DNA of 64,000 bases from Halobium salinum (GCF_026586625.1 NZ_JAODIW010000004.1:1-64000), one strand, 5' to 3'. Positions 25,500 to 33,341 are shown, counted from the first letter of the stretch. The notes: generated from the sequence alone by a model not told the origin. Numbers and translations are program-made.

Positions 25500-26906
25500 A
25501 TGGAACCGCCCCAGAGCGAGGGCGCGACCCTCGGTGGCGCCCTGGTGAGTCGCGCCGTCCGGATACAGGCCCCGTCGATGCGGGCCGCCCTGGCGGCGCT
25601 CGACGGGCCGCGGACGGCGTGGACGGCGCCGGACGAACCGAGCGTGGTCGCCGGCGGCGCCGCCGCGACGCTGACCGGCGACGGTCCGGACCGGTTCACC
25701 GAGGTCCGGGCCGCCGCCGAGGAGCTGTTCGCGGCCGACGACGCCGACGTGGGCGCCGACGCCGCCCGACCGCGGCTGTTCGGCGGGTTCGCCTTCCACG
25801 GCGACCACCGCGCCGAGGGGACCTGGACGGGGTTCCCCGCGGCGGGGTTCGTCCTCCCGCAGGTGCAGTTGACGTTCGCCGGGGCGTCGGCGGCGCGAAA
25901 CGGCGACACCTCGGCGTGGCTCACGGTCAACGCGGTCGGGTCGGAGGCGACCCCCGAGGCGGTCGAAGCCCGTCTCGAGCGCGAGCGCGAGCGCTTCGAG
26001 TCGTTGCCGGAGCCGAGCCCGGTGGCTGCGCCGCCGGGCGTGGTCTCCCGCGAGCGCACGACCGGCCTGGAGGAGTGGCGCGAGGGCGTGCGAGCCGCGA
26101 TTCGGCGCATCCGCGCCGGCGAGCTCCGGAAGGTCGTCCTCGCACAGGCGCTGCGCTGTGACCTCGCGGCCGACCTCTCCGTGCCCGACACGCTCTCGCG
26201 GCTCGGCGAGCGCTACCCCGACTGCCACCGCTTTCTCGTCGAGCCGACCGGGCCGACGGCGGCGGGTGCGACCAACTGCGACAGTCCCGAGCGGCCCGCC
26301 TTCTTCGGGGCGACCCCGGAGATTCTCGTGAGTCGCCGCGGGCGGACGGTCCACACCGGCGCGCTGGCGGGAACGACCGGGCGCGGCGACACCCCGGCGG
26401 AGGACGAGTGGCTGGCCGAAGAGCTCCGGACGAGCGAGAAGGACATCCACGAGCACGAAATCGTCGCCGACGCCATCCGCGACCAACTCGCGCCGCTCGC
26501 CTCCTCGGTGTCGACCGGCGACCGCACCGTCAGGCGACTCGCCACCGTCCAGCACCTCTGGACGCCCATCTCGGCGGAGCTCGCGGACGACGAACACGTG
26601 CTGTCGCTCGTCGAGGCGCTCCACCCCACGCCGGCGGTCGGGGGACTTCCCCCGGAGAAGGCGCTCGCGACCATCCGCGACACCGAGCCGTTCGACCGCG
26701 GCTGGTACGCCTCGCCGGTCGGCTGGTTCGACGCCGCCGGCAACGGCTCCTTCGCGGTCGCGCTCCGCTCCGCGCTCGCGACCCGGCGGACGGCGACCCT
26801 GTTCGCCGGCGTCGGTGTCGTCGCCGACTCCGACCCCGACCGCGAGTGGGACGAGGTCCAACTCAAGTACCGGCCCATCCTGGACGAGTTGGAACGACCG
26901 CAGTAG
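25500..26906 (+). CDS. menF: Isochorismate synthase (menaquinone biosynthesis)
   Basis: This 468-residue chorismate-binding enzyme converts chorismate to isochorismate, the first committed step of menaquinone synthesis. The C-terminal half carries the family core: ELRKVVLAQALR, FFGATPEILVSRRG, HTGALAGTTGRGDTPAED, the metal-binding HEHEIVADAIRD, VQHLWTPISAEL, the Pro-rich HPTPAVGGLPPEKA, and the final GVGVVADSDPDREWDEVQLK. The N-terminal half is the usual poorly conserved scaffold. The ATG follows an AT-rich stretch (gtttaaataatgg). It heads the men gene set, with menD 550 bp downstream. Confidence 0.93.
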   Translation: MEPPQSEGATLGGALVSRAVRIQAPSMRAALAALDGPRTAWTAPDEPSVVAGGAAATLTGDGPDRFTEVRAAAEELFAADDADVGADAARPRLFGGFAFHGDHRAEGTWTGFPAAGFVLPQVQLTFAGASAARNGDTSAWLTVNAVGSEATPEAVEARLERERERFESLPEPSPVAAPPGVVSRERTTGLEEWREGVRAAIRRIRAGELRKVVLAQALRCDLAADLSVPDTLSRLGERYPDCHRFLVEPTGPTAAGATNCDSPERPAFFGATPEILVSRRGRTVHTGALAGTTGRGDTPAEDEWLAEELRTSEKDIHEHEIVADAIRDQLAPLASSVSTGDRTVRRLATVQHLWTPISAELADDEHVLSLVEALHPTPAVGGLPPEKALATIRDTEPFDRGWYASPVGWFDAAGNGSFAVALRSALATRRTATLFAGVGVVADSDPDREWDEVQLKYRPILDELERPQ

Positions 26907-27116
26907 GAGGCGACCCGGGACGGAGCGACGACCCGACGGGCGGCGGTCCGATGGGCGCCGACCCGATGAGCGACAGCGGAGGCGAAGGACGACCGGAGCG
27001 AGCGGTGGCCGGCAGGGAGAACGGCCGAGGGCAGGGGCACTCGCCGACGACCCTGAAGAGGGACTTCAGTCTCGAAGCCATCGGTTGATTGTGGTCCTCG
27101 AGTAGCTGTCGGACGC

Positions 27117-27377
27117 ATGTCCGACGAGTCCAGCGCAGGCCACGAGGGCACCGTAGGTCACTCCCGGTTCGACGAAGACGAACGAGAGCGCATCCGGCGG
27201 TTCGCGACACTCTCCCGGAGCGACCGTCGCCCGGACCTCCTCCTGCCGAACACCGACGATGGAGAGCGTGCCGACGGCGCGAGCCCTGCCGACGATGTGA
27301 GCCGCGCCGAGGACGTGAGCCACGTCGGCGACGGCGGCCGCCTCGACGACGGAGGCCGACGCGGTCGCGGGTCGTGA
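27117..27377 (+). CDS. Small acidic protein of unknown function between menF and menD
   Basis: This 86-residue frame has GC-rich third positions and a haloarchaeal-type start (MSDESSAGHEGTVGHSRFDE). Its first 45 residues look like a short folded unit (DERERIRRFATLSRSDRRPD, LLLPNTDD). The remainder is low-complexity Asp/Gly/Arg-rich. I recognise no family. It lies between menF and menD on the same strand, which gives positional support, but the repetitive C-terminus could be non-coding sequence that stays open by composition. Confidence 0.42.
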   Translation: MSDESSAGHEGTVGHSRFDEDERERIRRFATLSRSDRRPDLLLPNTDDGERADGASPADDVSRAEDVSHVGDGGRLDDGGRRGRGS

Positions 27378-27444
27378 CCGGCGGAAGCCGACAGCCCGGT
27401 CGCGGGCGCGTTTCGCCGGGGTATTAGCCCCCCGCTCCGAAGGG

Positions 27445-27453
27445 GGAGGGGAG
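27445..27453 (+). promoter_or_regulatory. Strong Shine-Dalgarno site before menD
   Basis: GGAGGGGAG lies 5 nt before the menD ATG. It is unusual in this window, where most genes look leaderless, and indicates that menD is translated from a leadered, perhaps multigene, transcript. Confidence 0.6.
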
Positions 27454-27458
27454 AACCA

Positions 27459-29228
27459 ATGTCCGCGCCGAACCGGAACACGCTCTGGGGGCGAGCGCTC
27501 GTCGACGAACTCGTCGCGGCGGGCGTCTCCGCGGTCTGTATCACCCCCGGGAGCCGCTCGACGCCGCTGACGGTCGCGTTCGCCCGACACGACGACATCC
27601 ACGTCTTCTCGCACCTCGACGAGCGCGCCTCGGCCTTCTTCGCGCTCGGCCGGGCGAAGCGCACCGGCGAGGTGACGCCGCTCGTCTGTACCTCCGGGAC
27701 CGCCGCCGCCAACTTCCACCCGGCGGTTGTCGAGGCGAGTCAGTCCCGGACCCCTTTGCTCATGCTCACGGCCGACCGGCCGCCCGAACTGCGCGACTCG
27801 GGTGCGAACCAGACCGTCGACCAGGAGAAACTGTACGGCGACGCCGTCCGCTGGTACAAGGACTTACCCGAACCGGAGGCCGACGACCGGAAACTCCGCT
27901 CGCTCCGGACGACCGCCGCTCGTGCGGTCGCGGAGGCGGAGGGCACTCCGTCCGGTCCGGTCCACCTCAACGTCCCGTTCCGGAAACCGTTGGAGCCGAC
28001 GCCGGTCGAAGGAGACGTACCCGCCGACCTCCCGCTCGACGCCCGTGAGGGCCGCGGCGACGGGACGGCGTGGGTCCGGACCACCCCCGGCGCGCCCGAC
28101 CTCGACGACCGTTCGCTCCGCGAGGTGGCGGAGGCGCTCGACGCCGACCGCGGACTCGTCGTCGCCGGCCCCGCCGACCCGCCGGGGGTCGACCGGGAGG
28201 CCATCACTGCACTGGCGCACGCGACGGGGTTCCCCGTCGTTGCCGACCCGCTCTCGGGACTCCGCTACGGGGGCCACACCCGCGCCGTGACCGTGCTCGG
28301 TGGCTACGACGCCTACCTCACGTCCGAAGTGACCGACGACTGGCCCGACCCCGAGGTCGTCCTCCGACTGGGGGCGTCGCCGACCTCGAAACCGCTTCGG
28401 AAGTACCTCGCACGAACCGGCGCCCGTCAGCTACTCGTCGACCCCGCCGGAGCGTGGCGAGAGGCGGAGTTCACCGCTACCGACCTCGTGACGGCCGAAC
28501 CGTCGCGACTCGCCGCCCACCTCTCGCGGGTCGTGGGTCGCGGCCGAGGGACGAGCGGCGCCGGCGACGACTGGCGCGAGCGCTGGACCGACGCCGAGGC
28601 GGCCCACTGGAACGCAGTCGACGACGCCCGCGAGGAGGGGGCAACGTTCGAGGGCCGAGTGCTCGCCGACGTGGTCGACCGAGCCCCCGACCCCGCGACG
28701 GTGTTCGTCTCGAACTCGATGCCCGTCCGCGACCTCGACCGGTTCGGTCGGCCCTCGGAGGCGAACCTGACGGTGCTCGGCAACCGCGGCGCCTCCGGCA
28801 TCGACGGGGTCACCTCGACGGCGCTCGGCGCAGGCAGCGCGACGACCGACCCGCTGACGCTCGTGACGGGTGACATCGCGTACTACCACGACCTGACCGG
28901 CCTGCTGGCGGTCGGGCGTGCCGGCGTAGACGCCACGGTCGTCCTCGTCAACAACGACGGCGGCGGCATCTTCCACATGCTCCCCATCGAGGACCACGAC
29001 CCGCCCTTCACCGCGCAGTTCAAGACGCCCCACGGGCTCGATTTCGAACCCACCGGCGACCTGTTCGGGCTCGACTTCGAGCGCGTCGACCTCGACGGCT
29101 TCGCCGACGCCTACGAGGAGCGTGTCGCGAGCGGGGGGACCGACGTGTTGGAGGTGAACGTCGACGCCGAGACCAGCCACGACACGCGCGACCGCCTGCA
29201 GGAGCGCGTCGTGGAGCAACTGGGTTGA
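27459..29228 (+). CDS. menD: 2-succinyl-5-enolpyruvyl-6-hydroxy-3-cyclohexene-1-carboxylate synthase
   Basis: This 589-residue thiamine-diphosphate enzyme joins isochorismate with 2-oxoglutarate to form SEPHCHC. Recognisable parts are the N-terminal GVSAVCITPGSRSTPLTVAF, the catalytic-glutamate region HLDERASAFFALG, the TSGTAAANFHPAVVEA segment, the RGASGIDGVTSTALG turn, and the ThDP/metal-binding site GDIAYYHDLTGL through VNNDGGGIFHMLP. The protein is full length. A strong Shine-Dalgarno site (GGAGGGGAG) lies 5 nt upstream. Two small membrane-protein genes and menB follow on the same strand. Confidence 0.96.
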   Translation: MSAPNRNTLWGRALVDELVAAGVSAVCITPGSRSTPLTVAFARHDDIHVFSHLDERASAFFALGRAKRTGEVTPLVCTSGTAAANFHPAVVEASQSRTPLLMLTADRPPELRDSGANQTVDQEKLYGDAVRWYKDLPEPEADDRKLRSLRTTAARAVAEAEGTPSGPVHLNVPFRKPLEPTPVEGDVPADLPLDAREGRGDGTAWVRTTPGAPDLDDRSLREVAEALDADRGLVVAGPADPPGVDREAITALAHATGFPVVADPLSGLRYGGHTRAVTVLGGYDAYLTSEVTDDWPDPEVVLRLGASPTSKPLRKYLARTGARQLLVDPAGAWREAEFTATDLVTAEPSRLAAHLSRVVGRGRGTSGAGDDWRERWTDAEAAHWNAVDDAREEGATFEGRVLADVVDRAPDPATVFVSNSMPVRDLDRFGRPSEANLTVLGNRGASGIDGVTSTALGAGSATTDPLTLVTGDIAYYHDLTGLLAVGRAGVDATVVLVNNDGGGIFHMLPIEDHDPPFTAQFKTPHGLDFEPTGDLFGLDFERVDLDGFADAYEERVASGGTDVLEVNVDAETSHDTRDRLQERVVEQLG

Positions 29229-29240
29229 CCGGGAGCGGAT

Positions 29241-29249
29241 GGTTTTTGG
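29241..29249 (+). promoter_or_regulatory. TATA-like box of the 113-aa membrane gene
   Basis: The element ggtttttgg is centred 29 nt before the ATG at 29274. Confidence 0.45.
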
Positions 29250-29273
29250 GGGACAGGTCGAAACGCCGGACCG

Positions 29274-29615
29274 ATGCCCTCCACGACGCAGTCGAAGAAC
29301 TGGAAGATAGCGACCGCGGTCGCGGTGCTGGCGGTACTGGCGTACGCCGTCGTCGTCGCGAGCCAACTGCTCCTGGGTGCCATTCTCGCCACGGCGGTGT
29401 ACCTCGTCTCGTGGCTCGCGGCGTACGTCAAGGACAACGGCTACCCCCGGTCGCTCGGCCCGCGCCGAACGTGGCTCGTCGCCGTGCTCTCGACGCTCGT
29501 GTTTCTGTACGCCATCGTGATCGCCGGCCAGGTGCTCCTGGGACTGCTCGCCGTCGCCCTCATCGCGCTCGTGGCGTGGGTGACCAGCCCGACGGGGCCG
29601 CTGGCCAGTCGGTAG
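29274..29615 (+). CDS. Small membrane protein (113 aa)
   Basis: This protein has about four predicted membrane segments arranged as two similar halves: IATAVAVLAVLAYAVVVASQ and ILATAVYLVSWLAAYV, then WLVAVLSTLVFLYAIVIAGQ and LLAVALIALVAWVTSP. The two halves share the pattern of a helix ending SQLLLGA or GQVLLGL followed by a second helix, so the protein probably arose by internal duplication. It starts at the ATG 45 bp after menD with a TATA-like box 29 nt upstream. It may be co-regulated with menaquinone genes, but no function is known. Confidence 0.75.
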   Translation: MPSTTQSKNWKIATAVAVLAVLAYAVVVASQLLLGAILATAVYLVSWLAAYVKDNGYPRSLGPRRTWLVAVLSTLVFLYAIVIAGQVLLGLLAVALIALVAWVTSPTGPLASR

Positions 29616-29652
29616 GACGACCGGCCCCCCGAGCCGACCCTCCCGCCGAACA

Positions 29653-29660
29653 GCCTTTGT
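29653..29660 (+). promoter_or_regulatory. TATA-like box of the 164-aa membrane gene
   Basis: The element gcctttgt is centred 27 nt before the ATG at 29684. Confidence 0.4.
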
Positions 29661-29683
29661 GGTCCGCGTGGGAAGCACTCACT

Positions 29684-30178
29684 ATGGCACCCTCCCGCGG
29701 CACCGACCGCGCCACCGAGGAGCGTCAACTCCGGTCACGGACGGAGGAGAAGGACGCCCTCGGGCAGTGGCTGGAGTCGCTGTTCGACGCGCTCGGCGAG
29801 GTCGCGCTCGTCTGCATCCCCGCGCTCCTGTTCGCGCTCATGGCCGGCGAGGCGGTGACGAAGTTCGTCGCCGCGGTCGTCCTCTCGGCGTTCGTCGGCG
29901 GCGTCGCCGCGGGTCGCCACGGCCGCCTCCGCGTCGGCCCGCCGTGGCCTCGGGTCACACCGTTGCTCGCGGTCCTGCGGCTCGTCTACTACAACGCCGT
30001 CTTCTTCGGGGCGGTCCTGCTCAGTATCGCCGTCGCGCCGGACCTCGGCCTCGGGGCCGAGTGGTCGCCGGTCGACGTGGGCGGCGCGTCGCTCGTCGCG
30101 ATCGCCGTCGTCGCCGCCGCCGTCCTCGCGTTCCCGACGGTCGCTCGGGCGCTCAGGCAGGCCGTCACGACGCGCTGA
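29684..30178 (+). CDS. Membrane protein, function unknown (164 aa)
   Basis: This protein has a polar, charged N-terminal 35 residues (RGTDRATEERQLRSRTEEKD) and about four membrane segments, for example VALVCIPALLFALMAGEAVT, FVAAVVLSAFVGGVAAG, LRLVYYNAVFFGAVLLSIAV and SLVAIAVVAAAVLAFPTVA. The ATG at 29684 has a TATA-like box 27 nt upstream. The longer frame before it overlaps the previous gene. It lies between menD and menB but resembles no Men protein, so its presence in the cluster is positional only. Confidence 0.75.
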   Translation: MAPSRGTDRATEERQLRSRTEEKDALGQWLESLFDALGEVALVCIPALLFALMAGEAVTKFVAAVVLSAFVGGVAAGRHGRLRVGPPWPRVTPLLAVLRLVYYNAVFFGAVLLSIAVAPDLGLGAEWSPVDVGGASLVAIAVVAAAVLAFPTVARALRQAVTTR

Positions 30179-30209
30179 CGGCGCGAGCGGGTTGGCAGAC
30201 GGCGCGGAA

Positions 30210-30217
30210 GCTTTTTG
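30210..30217 (+). promoter_or_regulatory. TATA-like box of menB
   Basis: The element gctttttg is centred 27 nt before the ATG at 30241, so menB can be transcribed from its own start. Confidence 0.55.
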
Positions 30218-30240
30218 CGCGGTCCGGCCGCTCCTCCGGC

Positions 30241-31149
30241 ATGGTTTCGGAACTCTTCGATTCTGACCGCTGGGAGACGGTCCGCGAGTTCGACGACGTC
30301 ACCTACCATCGGGGGACGGACCTCCCGGTCGTCCGCATCGCCTTCGACCGCCCCGACGTGCGCAACGCCTTCCGACCCGGCACCGTAGACGAGTTGTACC
30401 AGGCGCTCGACCACGCCCGCAAGCAGGCCGACGTGGGCTGTGTGCTCCTGACGGGGAACGGCCCCTCCTCGAAGGACGGCGGGTGGGCGTTCTGTGCCGG
30501 CGGCGACCAGTCCGTCCGCGGCGGGTCCGGCTACGAGTACCGCGGCGACGACGCCGCCGGCGACGACGACGACCCCGCCGTCCGGGAGGCGAAGGCCGGT
30601 CGCCTGCACATCCTCGAAGTTCAGCGGCTGATTCGGATGATGCCCAAACCCGTCGTCGCCGTCGTCCCCGGCTGGGCCGTCGGCGGCGGCCACTCACTCC
30701 ACGTCGTCTGCGACCTCACGCTCGCCAGCGAGGAGCACGCGAAGTTCCTCCAGACCGACCCCGACGTGGCCTCCTTCGACGGCGGGTTCGGCTCCGCTTA
30801 CCTCGCCCGGCAGGTCGGCCAGAAGAAGGCCCGCGAGGTGTTCTTCCGCGGGAAGACCTACTCGGCCGAGGAGGCAGTCGACATGGGGATGGCGAACGAA
30901 GCGATTCCGCACGACGACCTCGAAGCGGTGGCCCTGGAGTGGGCCGACGAGATGACCTCGAAGTCGCCGATGGCGATGCGGATGCTGAAGTACGCCTTCA
31001 ACGCCATCGACGACGGGATGGTCGGCCAGCAGGTGTTCGCCGGGGAGGCGACGCGGCTGGGCTACATGACCGAAGAGGCACAGGAAGGCCGGGACGCCTT
31101 CTTGGAGAAGCGCGACCCGGACTTCGACGAGTTCCCCTGGCACTACTAA
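30241..31149 (+). CDS. menB: 1,4-dihydroxy-2-naphthoyl-CoA synthase
   Basis: This 302-residue crotonase-fold enzyme closes the naphthoate ring from o-succinylbenzoyl-CoA. Diagnostic segments are RIAFDRPDVRNAFRPGTVDE, the oxyanion-hole region FCAGGDQSVRGG, VVAVVPGWAVGGGHSLHVVC, the MenB-specific DPDVASFDGGFGSAYLARQV, and the C-terminal AGEATRLGYMTEEAQEGRDA with a final Arg-Asp-Pro-Asp-Phe. The ATG has a TATA-like box 27 nt upstream. A structured hairpin element begins 9 bp after the stop codon, and the accessory patch follows. Confidence 0.95.
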   Translation: MVSELFDSDRWETVREFDDVTYHRGTDLPVVRIAFDRPDVRNAFRPGTVDELYQALDHARKQADVGCVLLTGNGPSSKDGGWAFCAGGDQSVRGGSGYEYRGDDAAGDDDDPAVREAKAGRLHILEVQRLIRMMPKPVVAVVPGWAVGGGHSLHVVCDLTLASEEHAKFLQTDPDVASFDGGFGSAYLARQVGQKKAREVFFRGKTYSAEEAVDMGMANEAIPHDDLEAVALEWADEMTSKSPMAMRMLKYAFNAIDDGMVGQQVFAGEATRLGYMTEEAQEGRDAFLEKRDPDFDEFPWHY

Positions 31150-31157
31150 CCTCCACG

Positions 31158-31218
31158 TTTTTACGCCTCGGGTGGCCGCTTCGCGGCCACCGCTCGGCAC
31201 AAAAACCTGGACGAAAAA
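31158..31218 (+). terminator. Two-tier hairpin element downstream of menB
   Basis: A T5 run (31158-31162), an 8-nt spacer, the perfect stem GGTGGCCGC/GCGGCCACC around a TTC loop (31171-31191), a 9-nt spacer, an A5 run (31201-31205), an 8-nt spacer and a second A5 run (31214-31218) follow the menB stop. The T and A runs can pair to form an outer stem. A second copy with the same layout lies on the minus strand at 47726-47786, also just after a gene. Confidence 0.7.
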
Positions 31219-31305
31219 GGCCGCTCGCTCGTCGCTCGCGGCGTGATTCGCTGGACAGTTCCACGACCGCATGACAGCATCAGCACCGGACGGATTCGGT
31301 TTGGC

Positions 31306-31361
31306 TTTCTTCCAGTGGTGGCCGGACTGACTCAGCTTCTAGAAGCAGGGCGCGTGTCCCG
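31306..31361 (+). repeat. 56-bp imperfect repeat, copy A (plus orientation)
   Basis: It begins TTTCTTCCAG, contains TGACTCAGCTTCTAGAAGC at 31328-31346, and ends GTGTCCCG. It stops 1 bp before the stop codon of the 54-aa minus-strand gene and forms an inverted pair with copy B around that gene. Against copy C it matches 41 of 56 positions by hand alignment. Confidence 0.7.
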
Positions 31362-31362
31362 T

Positions 31363-31527
31363 TTAGTCCTGTTCCGATTCGAGCTGTTCGACTCGCTGCT
31401 TTAGCTCCTCTAATTCTGTCTCGTCGTCTCCTCCTGAGGTGCGATTGAGGAGAGTCATAGCACCGATAAAGAGCGGAACAGTCACCAGAGCGAAGAGAAG
31501 GAGGACGAACCAAACTTCAGGACCCAT
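31363..31527 (-). CDS. Single-span membrane protein with coiled-coil tail (54 aa)
   Basis: This small protein begins MGPEVWFVLLLFALVTVPLF, one hydrophobic membrane helix. It continues with a short Asn/Thr/Ser/Gly linker and ends in a heptad-like charged helix (ETELEELKQRVEQLESEQD) that could form a coiled coil. Codons are more AT-rich at third positions than in neighbouring genes, which suggests transfer. The gene is enclosed by inverted repeat copies A and B and points towards menB. A small toxin-like, holin-like or scaffold role is conceivable, but nothing in the sequence decides this. Confidence 0.7.
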   Translation of the reverse strand: MGPEVWFVLLLFALVTVPLFIGAMTLLNRTSGGDDETELEELKQRVEQLESEQD

Positions 31528-31585
31528 ATTCCTGAGACAGGAACATTGGTAATTATCTCTATCGGTACTCCTCCTTTATTGACAT

Positions 31586-31641
31586 CGGGACTTGCGGCAC
31601 CTCTCTAGGAGCCGACTCACGTCGAACCGGGTCGGAACAAA
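31586..31641 (-). repeat. 56-bp imperfect repeat, copy B (minus orientation)
   Basis: On the minus strand it begins TTTGTTCCGAC, continues TGAGTCGGCTCCTAGAG and ends AAGTCCCG. It pairs in inverted orientation with copy A around the 54-aa gene. Its outer end lies only 5 bp from the outer end of copy C, head to head. Confidence 0.7.
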
Positions 31642-31646
31642 GGTCG

Positions 31647-31702
31647 TTTCTTCCAGCGTCGTTCGGTGTGACTCAGCTCCTGGACTCAGAGCGTGTGTCT
31701 CG
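31647..31702 (+). repeat. 56-bp imperfect repeat, copy C (plus orientation)
   Basis: It begins TTTCTTCCAG, continues TGACTCAGCTCCTGGACTC and ends GTGTCTCG. It lies 67 bp before the start of the 216-aa lipoprotein gene and forms an inverted pair with copy D around it. Confidence 0.7.
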
Positions 31703-31740
31703 GCTTGGTTTCTGTTCAGAACGCGATTCTTGCAGAAAGT

Positions 31741-31748
31741 ACTTATGA
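31741..31748 (+). promoter_or_regulatory. TATA-like box of the island lipoprotein gene
   Basis: The element acttatga is centred about 26 nt before the ATG at 31770. It lies just inside repeat copy C. Confidence 0.45.
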
Positions 31749-31769
31749 GCAAAGTATTAGGAGAGAATC

Positions 31770-32420
31770 ATGCGCCGTCGTCGCCTCCTCGCTTCACTTG
31801 CCTCGGTGCCACTCTTGAGCGGCTGTAATTCCCGCTCTACCGATTCAAGTAGCACACTGAATGCCACGTCTTCATCAGAGCAAACCACCGTCAGAACTGC
31901 TACACCGACTCACACCGAAACGACCGTCTCGAATGCATCAGCCGCCCCAACGACTCCGCAGAGCCCATATGACCTCACTACCCCTGACGGGGAGATTCTT
32001 TGTGAAGGCGGGAGTTCGTGGGAAGACTACTCAATTGGAGAGGCAATAGATGGGAGAGTTGGAGGGTTCACGCTCTCGGTTTCGCCATCCTCGGTGGCAA
32101 GAGGAGAAGAACTCACTGCTGTCCTTGAGAACGTGTCCAATACAGGCCAAGAGACCGGCGGATATAGGAAGTTCGCGGTACAGGAACGAACCGAATTCGA
32201 TTGGAATCACATCCTTACGATAACGAACCGGGGGTTCCCAAGTATCGCATTCGGACATCAACCGGGTAGCGGTTTCAGGTGGCAGTTCACAGTAAGCAGA
32301 CGTGGGTTCTCGGTCGGCCCGTTCTCTGTCTGCCAACCGTTGGAACCTGGTCAATATCGCTTCGTGTATTGGGGACTGTCGGGTAAGAATGCGATAGCGG
32401 ACCGATTCCAAATCGAATAG
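31770..32420 (+). CDS. Low-GC secreted lipoprotein of the accessory patch
   Basis: This is a 216-residue lipoprotein. The signal is MRRRRLLASLASVPLLSGC, then comes a Ser/Thr-rich tether of about 45 residues (a probable glycosylated stalk), then a beta-sandwich domain (GGFTLSVSPSSVARGEELTA, KFAVQERTEFDWNHIL, CQPLEPGQYRFVYWGL) that resembles the immunoglobulin-like domains of other haloarchaeal lipoproteins. Third codon positions are much less GC-rich than in the men genes, consistent with acquisition. It is enclosed by inverted repeat copies C and D, with a TATA-like box just inside copy C. Its binding partner is unknown. Confidence 0.8.
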   Translation: MRRRRLLASLASVPLLSGCNSRSTDSSSTLNATSSSEQTTVRTATPTHTETTVSNASAAPTTPQSPYDLTTPDGEILCEGGSSWEDYSIGEAIDGRVGGFTLSVSPSSVARGEELTAVLENVSNTGQETGGYRKFAVQERTEFDWNHILTITNRGFPSIAFGHQPGSGFRWQFTVSRRGFSVGPFSVCQPLEPGQYRFVYWGLSGKNAIADRFQIE

Positions 32421-32449
32421 CAAGCGTGGTATCGTCTCGGTGTGAAAGG

Positions 32450-32505
32450 CAAGACTCGCGGCACGCCTCTAGGAGCTGAGTCATTCCATGTTCGGTCGAA
32501 AGAAA
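32450..32505 (-). repeat. 56-bp imperfect repeat, copy D (minus orientation)
   Basis: On the minus strand it begins TTTCTTTCGACC, continues TGACTCAGCTCCTAGAGG and ends GAGTCTTG. It lies 29 bp after the stop of the lipoprotein gene and closes the C/D inverted pair. Confidence 0.7.
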
Positions 32506-32581
32506 AGCGCTTTTTCTGCCCGTCCTCCGAGACCTTTGCGCGATTCGCGGGTTACTTCTCACACGACACCGACGCCGAACT

Positions 32582-33268
32582 ATGACACTCGTCTCTGCGC
32601 TCGCCGCGGGCGCGGTCGTCGGGGTGCGCCACGCGCTCGAACCCGACCACCTCGCGGCGGTCGCCACCCTCGTACGTGACGACGACCGAAACCCGGCCCG
32701 CATCGGGGCCTCGTGGGGCGTCGGACACTCGGTGCCCGTCGTCGCCCTCGGCCTGCTGTTCGTCGCACTCGGGGTCCGGCTTCCCGAGTCGGTGACGACG
32801 CTGTTCGAGGCCGTCGTCGGCGTCGTCCTCGTCTACCTCGGCGCCCGGATGCTGTGGTCGCTCCGCGGTGATGGCACCCGGGTCGGGGTCGAGGCCCACG
32901 ACCACGGCGACGACGGCGTCCACAGCCACCTGCATCTCGGCCCGCTCTCCCTGCCCCTGGGACGGCGGAGTCGCCACGGTCATCTCGATAGCGACTCCGC
33001 GCTCGTCGGCGCCCTCCACGGGTTCGCCGGGAGCGGCGCGCTGGTCGTCCTGCTGGTCTCCTCGGCGCCGACCGTCGGCGCGGCGGCGTCGTTCCTCGCC
33101 GCGTTCGCACTGTTGTCGGTGGCGACGATGGCGGCCGTCTCGGCGCTCTGGGGCCGGACGCTCGGCACGCGAGTCGCGACCCTGCTGGAGGCGGCCGCAG
33201 GCGTCGTCGGCGTTCTCGTCGGGCTACTCCTGTTGGTCGAACAGGCCGGAATCACGGTGCCGTTCTAG
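32582..33268 (+). CDS. NiCoT/UreH-type transition-metal permease
   Basis: This is a 228-residue membrane protein with about six helices. The motif RHALEPDHLAAV at residues ~16-27 matches the H-x4-D-H signature of helix II in nickel/cobalt permeases (HoxN, UreH, NicO). A second family feature is ALHGFAGSGALVVLLVSSAP. The cytoplasmic loop between helices is His-rich (HDHGDDGVHSHLHLG), a probable metal-sensing or buffering segment. Ni2+ or Co2+ uptake or export at the cell membrane is therefore likely; direction cannot be judged. The ATG has a TATA-like gttacttct 27 nt upstream. GC content returns to normal here. Confidence 0.83.
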   Translation: MTLVSALAAGAVVGVRHALEPDHLAAVATLVRDDDRNPARIGASWGVGHSVPVVALGLLFVALGVRLPESVTTLFEAVVGVVLVYLGARMLWSLRGDGTRVGVEAHDHGDDGVHSHLHLGPLSLPLGRRSRHGHLDSDSALVGALHGFAGSGALVVLLVSSAPTVGAAASFLAAFALLSVATMAAVSALWGRTLGTRVATLLEAAAGVVGVLVGLLLLVEQAGITVPF

Positions 33269-33341
33269 CCCACGACCACTAGACCGGCGACGACGCGCCG
33301 GCACCGACGACCGCCGGACTGACGACGCGCCGACCGCCCGC

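Noticed and set aside
31586-31641. Possible tRNA-like T-arm (GGTTCGA) in repeat copy B
   Set aside because: The other copies do not preserve it and no cloverleaf can be drawn, so it is part of the repeat and not a tRNA relic.
31592-31828. 78-codon plus-strand frame in the accessory patch
   Set aside because: It runs through repeat copies B and C and into the lipoprotein gene in another frame; its composition is not protein-like.
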